Part shown: positions 55,390-64,000 of the stretch, one piece after another
How positions within the stretch are numbered: position 1 is the stretch's first letter
Layout of the letters: each line of letters opens with the position of its first letter
Assembly (NCBI GenBank): GCA_014647935.1
Contig: BMQD01000021.1
Location: forward strand, 51,635 to 115,634
Source of the DNA: Planomonospora parontospora
GTDB taxonomy: Bacteria > Actinomycetota > Actinomycetes > Streptosporangiales > Streptosporangiaceae
DNA length: 64,000 nt
Direction of reading: 5' to 3'
The notes under the pieces: generated by a model
What the model saw: the letters and a program-made list of their open reading frames with translations, nothing else
The model's database searches: none
Told to the model about the DNA's origin: nothing
Translations under genes and position numbers: made by a program

Positions 55390-56256
55390 GTGACGCAGAC
55401 CCAGCAGGGATCGGGTCCCACAGCTCTGCGCATCCTCCTGGGTTCCCAGCTGCGCCGTCTGCGCGAGACCAGAGGGCTCACGCGGGAGGAGGCCGGCCAC
55501 CTGATCCGGGGTTCCGAATCCAAGATCAGCAGGATGGAGCTCGGGCGGGTCGGGCTGCGGGAGCGCGACGTCGCGGACCTGCTCACCTTCTACGGGGTGG
55601 AGGACGAGGAGGCGCGGGCGGCCGTCATGGACCTCCTGTCCCGGGCGAACGAGCCCGGCTGGTGGCACCGCTTCAACGACCTGCTCCCCAACTGGTTCCA
55701 GACGTACGTCGGCCTCGAGGAGGCGGCGGCCCGCATCCGCACCTACGAGGTGCAGTTCGTGCCAGGCCTGCTCCAGACCAAGGAGTACGCCAGAGCGATC
55801 ATCACCGCCGGAGGCGCCGGCATCGCGCTCGAGGAGATCGCGCGCCGGGTGGACCTGCGCCTCGAACGCCAGCGGGTGCTGGAGCGGTCCGACGGCCCGT
55901 TCTTCTGGGCGGTCATCGACGAGGCGGCGCTGCGGCGCCCCATCGGCGGCGCCGAGGTGATGCGGGCGCAGCTGGAGCACCTGATGGACCTGATGCGCCA
56001 GCCGAACATCACGATTCAGGTGATGCCGTTCAGCTTCGGCGGGCACAGCGCGGAGGGCGGCGCCTTCAGCGTGCTGCGCTTCCACGACAGCGAGCTTCCC
56101 GACGTCGTCTACGTCGAGCAGCTCGCCAGCGCGCTCTACCTCGACAAGCCCGAGGAGGTGGACCGCTACAGCGAGGTCATGGAGCGCCTGTGCGCGGTGA
56201 GCACCACGCCGGGTGAGACCGTCGACATCCTCCGGCGCATCATCAAGGAGATCTGA
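55390..56256 (+). CDS. Xre-family regulator with DUF5753 (Scr1-like)
   Basis: 288 aa. Helix-turn-helix at residues 13-70 (LGSQLRRLRETRGLTREEAG, SESKISRMELGRVG), then DUF5753 with TYEVQFVPGLLQTKEYARAI and MRQPNITIQVMPFSFGGH. Such regulators are abundant in Streptomyces and are often paired with a DUF397 gene or an RsbW-like kinase; here the latter is divergent and no DUF397 is seen. SD GGAGG is 4 nt before GTG 55390. Confidence 0.92.
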   Translation: MTQTQQGSGPTALRILLGSQLRRLRETRGLTREEAGHLIRGSESKISRMELGRVGLRERDVADLLTFYGVEDEEARAAVMDLLSRANEPGWWHRFNDLLPNWFQTYVGLEEAAARIRTYEVQFVPGLLQTKEYARAIITAGGAGIALEEIARRVDLRLERQRVLERSDGPFFWAVIDEAALRRPIGGAEVMRAQLEHLMDLMRQPNITIQVMPFSFGGHSAEGGAFSVLRFHDSELPDVVYVEQLASALYLDKPEEVDRYSEVMERLCAVSTTPGETVDILRRIIKEI

Positions 56257-56290
56257 CCCGCGCCGTTCGCTGAGGGGTACGGGTCTGCCC

Positions 56291-56296
56291 TAGACT
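56291..56296 (+). promoter_or_regulatory. Probable -10 element for tig
   Basis: TAGACT followed 5 nt later by a GTG that opens a short unsupported frame. If it is the tig promoter, the leader is about 160 nt long. Confidence 0.4.
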
Positions 56297-56463
56297 GGCC
56301 TGTGGCGCTGGACACCCGCCGCAGTGGAGCATGCCCCGAACCGCATCTCCTGAGGCTGTGCCCTGCGTCGCTCATGTGGGCGCGGCGCGCGAGCTTGCCG
56401 CGATAGCCGTACGAATTGGCGCGCGCCCGCGATCACTCGAAGCTTGATCAAGGAGACCACCCC

Positions 56464-57834
56464 GTGAAGACCGCTGTCGAGGAGCTCAGCCCGACCCGGG
56501 TCAAGCTCACTGTCGAGGTGCCGTTCGAGGAGCTCGGCGAGAGCATGCAGGCGGCTTACAAGAAGGTCGCGCAGCAGGTGCGCGTTCCCGGCTTCCGCCC
56601 CGGCAAGGTTCCGGCCCGCATCATCGAGCAGCGCTTCGGCCGCGCGGTGGTGCTGGAGGAGACCCTCAACGACGCGGTGCCGAAGCTGTACGGCCAGGCC
56701 GTCGACGAGAGCGACATCTTCCCGGTCAGCCAGCCGGAGATCGAGGTCACCAAGATCGAGGACGGCGAGCAGGTCGAGTTCACCGCCGAGGTGGACATCC
56801 GCCCGAACTTCGAGGTGCCCGACTACCAGGGCCTCGAGGTCACCGTCCCCGTCGCCGAGGTGTCCGACGAGGACGTCGACACCCAGCTGGACGGCCTGCG
56901 GCAGCGCTTCGCCACGCTGACCGGGGTCGAGCGTCCCGCCGCGAACGGCGACTTCGTCGTCATGGACCTCGCCGCCGCCATCGACGGCGTGAACATCGAG
57001 GAGCAGCAGGCGAACGACGTCTCCTACGAGGTCGGCGCCGGCTCGGTGCTGCAGGGCCTGGACGACGCACTGGCCGGCATGTCCGCCGGTGACGTCAAGG
57101 AGTTCACCACCAACCTGGTCGGCGGCGAGAACGCCGGCGAGGAGGCCGTGGTGACCATCACCGTCAAGAGCGTCAAGGAGAAGGTCCTCCCCGAGCTCGA
57201 CGACGAGTTCGCCCAGCTGGCCAGCGAGTTCGACACCCTCGACGAGCTCAAGGACAGCCTCCGCGAGCAGATCCGCCGCAACAAGCTCATCGACCAGGTC
57301 GTGCAGGCGCGGGAGAACGCGCTCGACGCCCTCCTCGACAAGATCGACATTCCGCTCCCGGAGAGCGCGCTCAAGGCCGAGCTCGACAACCGCAAGCACA
57401 ACCTCGAGCACCAGATCGCGGAGAGCGGCCTGAGCAAGGACGCCTACTTCCGCCTCTACCAGACCACCGAGGAGGAGCGCCACGCCGAGCTCGAGGCGAG
57501 CTCCGCCAAGGCGCTCAAGACCGGCTTCGTCCTCGACAAGATCGTCAAGGCGGAGGAGCTCGGTGTCAGCGAGCAGGAGCTGACCAACTTCGTGGTGCGG
57601 CGCGCCATGCAGATGAACGTCGCCCCGAACGTGCTGGCCCAGCACCTGGCCGACAACGACCAGCTCACCCTGGCCATGGTCGAGATCGTCCGCGACAAGG
57701 CCAAGAGCGTCGTCGGGGACGCCGCCAAGGTCGTCGACGAGGCCGGCAACGAGGTGGACCTCAAGGCCATCTACACCGAGATCAACGGCGAGGAGCCCAC
57801 CGAGGAGCCCGCCGAGGAGAAGACCGAGGAGTAG
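56464..57834 (+). CDS. tig: Trigger factor
   Basis: 456 aa. Ribosome-binding N-domain (residues 1-140, with [10 protein letters not shown]), FKBP-type PPIase domain (about 150-235) and helical C-domain; ends in an acidic tail ([14 protein letters not shown]). Folds nascent chains at the ribosome exit. GTG 56464 follows AAGGAG with spacing 10. First in the tig-clpP1-clpP2-clpX block. Confidence 0.97.
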   Translation: MKTAVEELSPTRVKLTVEVPFEELGESMQAAYKKVAQQVRVPGFRPGKVPARIIEQRFGRAVVLEETLNDAVPKLYGQAVDESDIFPVSQPEIEVTKIEDGEQVEFTAEVDIRPNFEVPDYQGLEVTVPVAEVSDEDVDTQLDGLRQRFATLTGVERPAANGDFVVMDLAAAIDGVNIEEQQANDVSYEVGAGSVLQGLDDALAGMSAGDVKEFTTNLVGGENAGEEAVVTITVKSVKEKVLPELDDEFAQLASEFDTLDELKDSLREQIRRNKLIDQVVQARENALDALLDKIDIPLPESALKAELDNRKHNLEHQIAESGLSKDAYFRLYQTTEEERHAELEASSAKALKTGFVLDKIVKAEELGVSEQELTNFVVRRAMQMNVAPNVLAQHLADNDQLTLAMVEIVRDKAKSVVGDAAKVVDEAGNEVDLKAIYTEINGEEPTEEPAEEKTEE

Positions 57835-57859
57835 GCACCCGCTCCGCCGGAACACCCGC

Positions 57860-57893
57860 GGCGCCTCCACCGTGTTCGCACGGCGGGGGCGCC
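57860..57893 (+). terminator. Terminator of tig
   Basis: 15-bp stem with one mismatch and one G.U pair, capped by a TTCG tetraloop. Confidence 0.75.
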
Positions 57894-58054
57894 GTTCCGG
57901 TTTCCGGGGGCGCCCGGTTCCCGAAGCCGCGGGGAGGACCGGCGGACGGGCCGCCGCCAGGGCCCCGGAACGCGCCCTTCACCGGCGCCTGCGGGCCCCT
58001 CCTGAGGCGGCGGAACCTCCGGGCGGGCACCGGGGCGGCCGGAGGCTCATCATG

Positions 58055-58068
58055 CGCTGTCGGCGAAC
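58055..58068. promoter_or_regulatory. ClgR-like operator upstream of clpP1
   Basis: CGC-TGTCG-GCG followed by AAC matches the ClgR core CGC-N5-GCG and its right-hand flank. It is about 58 nt before the predicted clpP1 transcript start. ClgR activates clpP1P2 in actinobacteria. One internal position and the left flank depart from consensus. Confidence 0.5.
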
Positions 58069-58156
58069 AGCACGTGGAGGGGGCATGTCCGGTAGGCGCC
58101 GCGCGTTAAGGTCACAAGCAAAGCCAATCGATTACGACGCATCGGAAGGTGACGCT

Positions 58157-58801
58157 GTGACCAGCCCGCCGACCTTCTACCAGCCGACCGCCTCCGGGCC
58201 CGAGTCGATGAGCCAGCCGACCGGCTCGTTCAGGCTCGAAGACCAGCTCTACCAGCGGCTGCTGCGTGAGCGCATCATCGTGCTGGGCACCCAGGTCAAC
58301 GACGAGATCGCCAACCGAATCTGTGCCGAGCTGCTTCTCCTGGCAGCGGATGACTCCGAGCGGGACATCTGGCTCTACATCAACTCGCCTGGCGGGTCGG
58401 TGACCGCCGGCATGGCGATTTACGACATGATGGAATACGTGCCGAACGACGTGTGCACGGTCGCGATGGGTCTGGCCGCCTCCATGGGCCAGTTCCTCCT
58501 CTGCGCCGGCGCGCGGGGCAAGCGCTACGCCCTGCCGCACGCACGCATCATGATGCACCAGCCTTCGGGCGGCATCGGCGGCACCGCCGCCGACATCGCC
58601 ATCCAGGCGGAGCAGATGCTGTACGTCAAGAAGACCCTCGCGGAGCGCATCGCGTTCCACACGGGCCAGGACCTGGCGCAGATCGAGGCCGACTCCGACC
58701 GCGACCGCTGGTTCACGGCCGAGGAGGCCAAGGACTACGGCTTCATCGACAACGTCGTCCGGAGCGCCCGCCAGGTGCCCTCCGAGGGCGCAGTCTCCTG
58801 A
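58157..58801 (+). CDS. clpP1: ClpP1 protease subunit
   Basis: 214 aa. Serine peptidase with Ser in GLAASMGQF, His in MMHQPSGG, and Asp in the ADSDRDRW region. Forms the mixed ClpP1P2 tetradecamer. GTG 58157 has AAGGTG at spacing about 5; an ATG 72 nt upstream is in frame but unlikely. Confidence 0.95.
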   Translation: MTSPPTFYQPTASGPESMSQPTGSFRLEDQLYQRLLRERIIVLGTQVNDEIANRICAELLLLAADDSERDIWLYINSPGGSVTAGMAIYDMMEYVPNDVCTVAMGLAASMGQFLLCAGARGKRYALPHARIMMHQPSGGIGGTAADIAIQAEQMLYVKKTLAERIAFHTGQDLAQIEADSDRDRWFTAEEAKDYGFIDNVVRSARQVPSEGAVS

Positions 58802-58812
58802 AGGGACACAAC

Positions 58813-59457
58813 GTGAGTGAGTTGATCCGGCCGGGAGACATCAACGGCCGCTACGTTCTCCCCTCCTTCGTCGAGCGCACGTCGTACGGCGTGAAGGAGA
58901 TGAACCCGTACAATAAGCTGTTCGAGGATCGCATCATCTTCCTCGGCGTGCAGATCGACGACGCGTCCGCCAACGACGTCATGGCGCAGTTGCTGACGCT
59001 GGAGTCGCTCGACCCCGACCGTGACATCAGCATCTACATCAACTCGCCGGGCGGGTCGTTCACCGCCATGACGGCGATCTACGACACGATGCAGTTCGTC
59101 CGGCCGGACATCCAGACGGTCTGTCTGGGCCAGGCGGCCTCGGCCGCCGCGGTCCTGCTGGCCGGCGGTACGGCGGGCAAGCGGTTCGCCCTGCCGAACG
59201 CCCGGATGCTCATCCACCAGCCCTCCACCGAGGGCGGCGGGCAGGGCAGCGACATCGAGATCCAGGCACGCGAGATCCTGCGGATGCGCGCGCTCCTGGA
59301 GACCCTGGTGGCGCGTCACTCGGGCAAGGGCGCCGAGGAGATCCGCAAGGACATCGAGCGCGACAAGATCCTGAACGCCGAGGAAGCCAAGGCGTACGGG
59401 CTGATCGACGACATCATCCCGTCGCGCAAGAAGCTCGCCAAGGCTGTCGCCTCCTGA
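58813..59457 (+). CDS. clpP2: ClpP2 protease subunit
   Basis: 214 aa. Ser in [15 protein letters not shown], His in LIHQPSTEG, Asp in the DIERDK region. Begins 11 nt after clpP1 at GTG 58813 with AAGGG at spacing 7. Confidence 0.95.
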   Translation: MSELIRPGDINGRYVLPSFVERTSYGVKEMNPYNKLFEDRIIFLGVQIDDASANDVMAQLLTLESLDPDRDISIYINSPGGSFTAMTAIYDTMQFVRPDIQTVCLGQAASAAAVLLAGGTAGKRFALPNARMLIHQPSTEGGGQGSDIEIQAREILRMRALLETLVARHSGKGAEEIRKDIERDKILNAEEAKAYGLIDDIIPSRKKLAKAVAS

Positions 59458-59478
59458 GGAGGTAGATTGCATCGGAAC

Positions 59479-59496
59479 GGTGCCCAATTGGGCACC
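59479..59496. repeat. 18-nt perfect palindrome between clpP2 and clpX
   Basis: GGTGCCCAATTGGGCACC. Could act as a weak terminator or processing hairpin, or as a protein site, since it lies upstream of a possible clpX promoter. Confidence 0.6.
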
Positions 59497-59650
59497 TTCC
59501 GGTGCGACTCGCCGTCAGAGGGCTCACTGAGGGCTCAGAAGGCGGTAACGTCGAAACCTAAGCGGGATGACTTTTCGTACCGGGTTCCGACCGGTCTCGA
59601 AAGAACCGGACCGCGGCAGCCAGGCGGTCCCACGCAAAGGAGTATCTGGG

Positions 59651-60928
59651 GTGGCACGCATCGGCGACGGGGGAGACCTGCTGAAGTGCTCTTTCTGCGG
59701 GAAGAGCCAGAAGCAAGTCAAGAAGCTCATCGCCGGGCCCGGCGTATACATCTGCGATGAGTGCATCGATCTCTGCAACGAGATCATCGAGGAGGAGCTC
59801 AGCGAGTCCTCCGAGCTCAAGTGGGACAGCCTGCCCAAGCCGAGAGAGATCTACGAGTTCCTCGACGCCTACGTCATCGGTCAGGACAAGGCGAAGAAGG
59901 CCCTCTCGGTGGCGGTCTACAACCACTACAAGCGGGTGCAGTCCGGTGAGCGCGGTCGTGACGACGGTCTCGAGTTGGCCAAGTCGAACATCCTGCTCCT
60001 GGGCCCGACCGGTTCCGGCAAGACACTGCTCGCCCAGACGCTGGCGAAGATGCTGAACGTCCCGTTCGCCATCGCCGACGCCACCGCGCTGACCGAGGCG
60101 GGCTACGTGGGCGAGGACGTCGAGAACATCCTGCTCAAGCTGATCCAGGCCGCCGACTACGACGTCAAGAAGGCCGAGACCGGCATCATCTACATCGACG
60201 AGGTCGACAAGATCGCCCGCAAGAGCGAGAACCCGTCGATCACCCGCGACGTCTCGGGCGAGGGCGTGCAGCAGGCGCTGCTGAAGATCCTGGAAGGCAC
60301 CACCGCGAGCGTGCCGCCGCAGGGCGGACGCAAGCACCCGCACCAGGAGTTCATCCAGATCGACACCACCAACGTGCTGTTCATCTGCGGTGGAGCCTTC
60401 GCCGGCCTCGAGCAGATCATCGAGTCCCGGATCGGCAAGAAGGGCATCGGCTTCAACGCCATCATCCGCTCCAAGGAGGACATCGACTCCTCCGACATCT
60501 TCGGCGACGTGATGCCCGAGGACCTGCTGAAGTTCGGCATGATCCCCGAGTTCGTGGGCCGTCTCCCGGTCATCACGAGCGTGCACAATCTCGACCGCGA
60601 GGCGCTCATCCAGATCCTCACCGAGCCGCGCAACGCCCTCGTGAAGCAGTACCGCCGCCTCTTCGAGCTCGACAACGTCGAGCTCGAGTTCACTCAGGAC
60701 GCCCTGGAGGCCATCGCCGACCAGGCGATCCTGCGCGGCACCGGCGCGCGCGGCCTGCGGGCCATCCTGGAGGAGGTCCTCCTCTCGGTGATGTACGAGG
60801 TGCCGTCCCGCGAGGACGTGGCCCGTGTCGTCATCACCCGGGAGTCGGTGCTCGAGCACGTCAACCCGACGCTCGTCCCGCGCGACCAGCTCAGCAAGCA
60901 GCGGGCCCCGCGCGAGAAGTCGGCCTAA
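59651..60928 (+). CDS. clpX: ClpX unfoldase
   Basis: 425 aa. Zinc finger with Cys 13, 16, 35 and 38; Walker A GPTGSGKT at 118-125, Walker [10 protein letters not shown], sensor and IGF-type loop (RIGKKGIGF). Feeds substrates to ClpP1P2. GTG 59651 has AAGGAG with spacing 8. It lies 193 nt after clpP2, and TAACGT near 59547 may be its own -10. Confidence 0.97.
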   Translation: MARIGDGGDLLKCSFCGKSQKQVKKLIAGPGVYICDECIDLCNEIIEEELSESSELKWDSLPKPREIYEFLDAYVIGQDKAKKALSVAVYNHYKRVQSGERGRDDGLELAKSNILLLGPTGSGKTLLAQTLAKMLNVPFAIADATALTEAGYVGEDVENILLKLIQAADYDVKKAETGIIYIDEVDKIARKSENPSITRDVSGEGVQQALLKILEGTTASVPPQGGRKHPHQEFIQIDTTNVLFICGGAFAGLEQIIESRIGKKGIGFNAIIRSKEDIDSSDIFGDVMPEDLLKFGMIPEFVGRLPVITSVHNLDREALIQILTEPRNALVKQYRRLFELDNVELEFTQDALEAIADQAILRGTGARGLRAILEEVLLSVMYEVPSREDVARVVITRESVLEHVNPTLVPRDQLSKQRAPREKSA

Positions 60929-60953
60929 CCCCGGCACCCGCCCCGATCTCGTA

Positions 60954-60991
60954 CGACGGCGCCCCCGCAGACCACCGCGGGGGCGCCGTCG
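60954..60991 (+). terminator. Terminator of clpX
   Basis: Perfect 15-bp stem and 8-nt loop, 25 nt after the clpX stop. Confidence 0.75.
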
Positions 60992-61135
60992 CGTCCGGGA
61001 CCGGGTGAGAAGCGGTCCATGGACGGGAGAAGCCGGCCGGACGCCGCCGGACGGACGGGCGTGAGCCGTCCGCACATCCGCGACTCACCGGGCGATGGGA
61101 CGACGGCCACCCGGACGTCCTTAGAATTGGGCACC

Positions 61136-63712
61136 GTGACGACTCCAGAGCTGCCCACCCAGTACACACCCGCCGATGTGGAGACCCGGAGCTACGAGCG
61201 CTGGGTAGCGGAGGGATACTTCACCGCGGACCCGAGCAGTGAGCGCGAGCCGTACACCATCGTCCTTCCGCCGCCGAACGTGACCGGTGTCCTGCACATG
61301 GGGCACGCGCTGGACCACTCGATCCAGGACGCGCTGACCCGCCGGGCCCGCATGGCGGGCAAGGAGACGCTCTGGATGCCGGGCATGGACCACGCGGGCA
61401 TCGCCACCCAGAACGTGGTCGAGCGCGAGATCGCCAAGGACGGCCTGTCCCGGCACGACCTCGGTCGTGAGGCGTTCGTCGAGCGGGTCTGGCAGTGGAA
61501 GGAGGAGTCCGGCGGCCGGATCCTCGGCCAGATGAAGAAGCTCGGTGACGGCGTCGACTGGTCCCGTGAGCGCTTCACCATGGACCCCGGGCTCTCCCGC
61601 GCGGTCCAGACGATCTTCAAGAAGCTCTTCGACGACGGGCTCATCTACCGCGCCGAGCGCATCATCAACTGGTGCCCGCGCTGCCTCACCGCCCTGTCGG
61701 ACATCGAGGTCGAGCACAGCGAGGACGAGGGAGAGCTCGTCTCGATCCGGTACGGCGAGGGCGACGACTCCATCGTGGTCGCCACCACGCGGGCCGAGAC
61801 GCTGCTCGGGGACACCGCCGTGGCGGTCCACCCGTCCGACGAGCGCTACGCCCACCTGGTCGGCCGCGAGGTGGAGCTCCCGCTGACCGGCCGCCGCATC
61901 CCGGTCGTGGCGGACGAGCACGTCGATCCCGCCTTCGGCACCGGTGCGGTCAAGGTCACCCCGGCCCATGACCCGAACGACTTCGAGATCGGCCGACGGC
62001 ACTCGCTCCCGTCGATGACGGTCATGGACGAGCGCGGAGTGATCACCGCGCACGGTCCGTTCGAGGGCCTCGACCGCTTCGAGGCGCGGCCGGCCGTGGT
62101 CGCCGCATTGCGGGAGCAGGGCCGGATCGTCGCCGAGAAGCGGCCCTACCTGCACTCGGTCGGCCACTGCTCGCGCTGCAAGACGGTGGTCGAGCCCCGC
62201 CTCTCGCTGCAGTGGTTCGTCGACGTCTCGCCGCTGGCCAGGGCCGCGGGTGACGCGGTCCGGGACGGCCGGACGAAGATCCATCCGCCGGAGCTCGCCA
62301 AGCGCTACTTCGACTGGGTCGATGACATGCACGACTGGTGCATCTCACGGCAGCTTTGGTGGGGCCACCGTATCCCCGTCTGGTACGGCCCGGCCGGGGA
62401 GGTCGTCTGCGTGGGCCCGGACGAGGAGGCGCCCGAGGGCTACGTCCAGGACCCCGACGTCCTGGACACCTGGTTCTCCTCGGGGCTCTGGCCGTTCTCG
62501 ACCCTCGGCTGGCCCGACCGGACGCCCGAACTGGAGAAGTTCTACCCGACCTCGGTCCTGGTGACGGGTTACGACATCCTGTTCTTCTGGGTCGCCCGGA
62601 TGATGATGTTCGGCCTGTACGCGATGGACGGCCGACCGCCGTTCCAGACCGTCGCGCTGCACGGCATGGTCCGCGACCAGTTCGGCAAGAAGATGTCCAA
62701 GTCGTTCGGGAACGTCGTGGACCCGATGGACTGGGTGGAGCGTTTCGGCGCCGACGCGACCCGCTTCACGTTGCTGCGCGGCGCCAACCCGGGCTCCGAT
62801 GTGGCGATCAGCGAGGAGTGGGCGGGCGGTTCCCGCAACTTCTGCAACAAGATCTGGAACGCGACCCGGTTCGCCCTGATGAACGGCGCCGCGGTCGGAG
62901 AGCTTCCCGTGACGGAGCTCACCGCGGCGGACCGGTGGATCCTCTCCCGTCTCCAGGAGGTCACGGCGTCCGTGGACGCCGCCTTCGAGGAGTTCGAGTT
63001 CGCCAAGGTCTCCGACCTGCTCTACCACTTCGCCTGGGACGAGGTCTGCGACTGGTACGTGGAGCTCGCCAAGATCCAGATCGCGGCGGGCCAGGAACAC
63101 ACCCGGCTGGTCCTGGGGCATGTCCTCGACGCCCTGCTGCGGTTGCTCCATCCGCTGGTGCCGTTCGTCACCGAGGAACTGTGGAGGGCGCTGACCGAAG
63201 GGCCATCCCTCGTGGTCGCGCCCTGGCCCACGGCCGAGGAGTCCCTGCGCGACCCCTCGGCGGAGGGAGAGATCCTCGCGGTTCAGAACCTGGTCACCGA
63301 GGTTCGCAGGTTCCGCTCGGACCAGGGACTCAAGCCCGGCCAGCGGGTGGCGGCGCGGTTGTCCCTCGCCGGTACGGCTCTGGCCACCCACGAGAGCGCG
63401 ATCCGTTCGCTGCTCCGGCTGGACGAGCCGTCGGAGTCCTTCACGGCGACCGCGCGTCTCGACGTGAACGGTATCGCCGTGGAGATCGACACCGCTGGCA
63501 CCATCGACGTGGCCGCCGAGCGCAAGCGCCTGGAGAAGGATCTCGCGGCGGCGCGCAAGGAGGCGGCGCAGGTGGCCGCGAAGCTGGGGAACGAGCAGTT
63601 CATGTCGAAGGCGCCGGATGACGTGGTGAGCAAGGTCCGGGACCGTGCGGCTCAGGCCGACCAGGACATCGCCCGGCTCACCGCTCAGCTGGCCGCGCTG
63701 CCCGCCGGCTGA
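61136..63712 (+). CDS. valS: Valyl-tRNA synthetase
   Basis: 858 aa, class I. HMGH (HIGH) at 54-57, KMSKS at 519-523, zinc-like CPRC and CSRC motifs, and a C-terminal coiled coil ([19 protein letters not shown]). Charges tRNA-Val and edits Thr. TAGAAT (61122-61127) is 8 nt before GTG 61136 without an SD, so it is probably leaderless or nearly so. Confidence 0.97.
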   Translation: MTTPELPTQYTPADVETRSYERWVAEGYFTADPSSEREPYTIVLPPPNVTGVLHMGHALDHSIQDALTRRARMAGKETLWMPGMDHAGIATQNVVEREIAKDGLSRHDLGREAFVERVWQWKEESGGRILGQMKKLGDGVDWSRERFTMDPGLSRAVQTIFKKLFDDGLIYRAERIINWCPRCLTALSDIEVEHSEDEGELVSIRYGEGDDSIVVATTRAETLLGDTAVAVHPSDERYAHLVGREVELPLTGRRIPVVADEHVDPAFGTGAVKVTPAHDPNDFEIGRRHSLPSMTVMDERGVITAHGPFEGLDRFEARPAVVAALREQGRIVAEKRPYLHSVGHCSRCKTVVEPRLSLQWFVDVSPLARAAGDAVRDGRTKIHPPELAKRYFDWVDDMHDWCISRQLWWGHRIPVWYGPAGEVVCVGPDEEAPEGYVQDPDVLDTWFSSGLWPFSTLGWPDRTPELEKFYPTSVLVTGYDILFFWVARMMMFGLYAMDGRPPFQTVALHGMVRDQFGKKMSKSFGNVVDPMDWVERFGADATRFTLLRGANPGSDVAISEEWAGGSRNFCNKIWNATRFALMNGAAVGELPVTELTAADRWILSRLQEVTASVDAAFEEFEFAKVSDLLYHFAWDEVCDWYVELAKIQIAAGQEHTRLVLGHVLDALLRLLHPLVPFVTEELWRALTEGPSLVVAPWPTAEESLRDPSAEGEILAVQNLVTEVRRFRSDQGLKPGQRVAARLSLAGTALATHESAIRSLLRLDEPSESFTATARLDVNGIAVEIDTAGTIDVAAERKRLEKDLAAARKEAAQVAAKLGNEQFMSKAPDDVVSKVRDRAAQADQDIARLTAQLAALPAG

Positions 63713-63751
63713 ATCGGGAGGGTGGGGCCGGGACGCTGAACCGGCATGAGG

Positions 63752-63786
63752 CGAGGACGCGGGGGGTTGTTGACCCCGCGTCCTCG
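63752..63786 (+). terminator. Terminator of valS
   Basis: Perfect 13-bp stem (63752-63764 with 63774-63786), 9-nt loop, then a T-rich stretch. Confidence 0.75.
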
Positions 63787-63834
63787 TGTTTGGAGTCTTC
63801 TGGCACTGGGAAGACCCACCTGTTACCGGGAAGT

Positions 63835-63991
63835 TGGTCACGTCAGCCGCAGAGGCTGCTAAGGTTTCTTCTTGCAGGGCGAGCCCCTGCACCTCTCCTC
63901 TCTCAAAGCCTCAGCAAATCGGACACGACCACGCGAGTGGACACGAACGGGATGTCGAGGTAAGTTAGAGGGGTTGCCCCGGAAACGGGGC
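63835..63991 (+). promoter_or_regulatory. Tandem promoters at the end of the window
   Basis: TGGACA (63938-63943), 17-nt spacer, TAAGTT (63961-63966), then GGGG and a GAAA-capped hairpin GCCCCG/CGGGGC (63976-63991). A weaker TAAGGT (63860-63865) lies upstream with TGGTCA at a long spacing. No coding frame. The layout resembles leaders of rRNA or tRNA operons in actinomycetes. Confidence 0.5.
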
Positions 63992-64000
63992 GGTTCCGGT

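Larger units (their letters stand above)
57835..58156. promoter_or_regulatory. 322-nt tig-clpP1 gap with terminator and clpP promoter
   Basis: Holds the tig terminator (57860-57893), a ClgR-like site and a -10-like TAAGGT (58107-58112). No gene seen. Confidence 0.6.

Noticed and set aside
56302-56405. Short GTG frame 5 nt after TAGACT upstream of tig
   Set aside because: Spacing hints at a leaderless peptide, but the sequence is Arg-rich and unremarkable; the box is better explained as the tig promoter.

Overview
The window is GC-rich (about 70-72%) actinobacterial chromosome, dense in genes on both strands. Gene content points to a Streptosporangium/Nonomuraea-like actinomycete rather than a plasmid or phage: an actinobacterial bL37 ribosomal protein, tandem clpP1-clpP2, an EttA-type ABC-F protein, a group II truncated globin beside a GH13 alpha-glucosidase, Xre-DUF5753 regulators, SpoIIE/HATPase proteins and many GTG starts. 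The genus is inference. I saw no transposase, integrase, phage gene or CRISPR array.

Layout. 0-5.4 kb: end of cobT, then cobA followed by two dynamin-like GTPase genes with a 54-codon frame fitted between them by 4-nt overlaps. 5.5-11 kb: SSB paralogue, membrane diguanylate cyclase, ettA, thioesterase and arylamine N-acetyltransferase. 11-15 kb (minus strand): alpha-glucosidase, globin, MscS channel and a small unknown gene. 15-18.1 kb: Xre-TPR regulator and GNAT gene, then a long repeat-rich gap with a possible 24-aa peptide gene. 18.1-20 kb: TetR/FAD-monooxygenase operon behind a 40-bp palindrome. 20-29.3 kb: Nudix, phosphate transport pair, purU, VOC/AraC, prolyl oligopeptidase, HNH nuclease, GNAT, zinc ribbon and a WYL-only protein. 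29.3-44.5 kb: ilvD, NERD protein, pepN, a monothiol DsbA-like protein, aldehyde dehydrogenase, def, rpiB, Eis-like acetyltransferase, PP2C phosphatase and a Rip1-like site-2 protease. 44.5-56.3 kb: MarR, DinB, a secreted M15-like hydrolase under a c-di-AMP (ydaO-type) riboswitch, galT-deoR, HD protein, bL37, SpoIIE phosphatase with a coupled 38-aa frame, TrpB2, two tRNAs, and a divergent HATPase/Xre pair. 56.4-63.7 kb: tig, clpP1, clpP2, clpX and valS, all plus strand. The window ends in promoter-like sequence that may lead a stable RNA operon.

How it fits together. Several blocks (glbO-aglA, HNH nuclease, pepN beside a DsbA-like gene, rpiB, tig-clpP1-clpP2-clpX, valS) match, from memory, the Mycobacterium tuberculosis Rv2448-Rv2471 neighbourhood, so this is ancestral actinobacterial backbone with lineage-specific genes between. 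Signalling is rich: c-di-GMP synthesis, a c-di-AMP riboswitch, two PP2C phosphatases, two HATPase modules and two Xre regulators.

A recurring feature is a -10-like TANNNT hexamer 6-8 nt before the start codon. Thirteen genes show this leaderless-transcript signature, and it supports several very short genes (40330-40485, 54050-54199). Other short genes were found by overlap or family recognition: 3631-3795, 49640-49717 (bL37) and 52293-52409.
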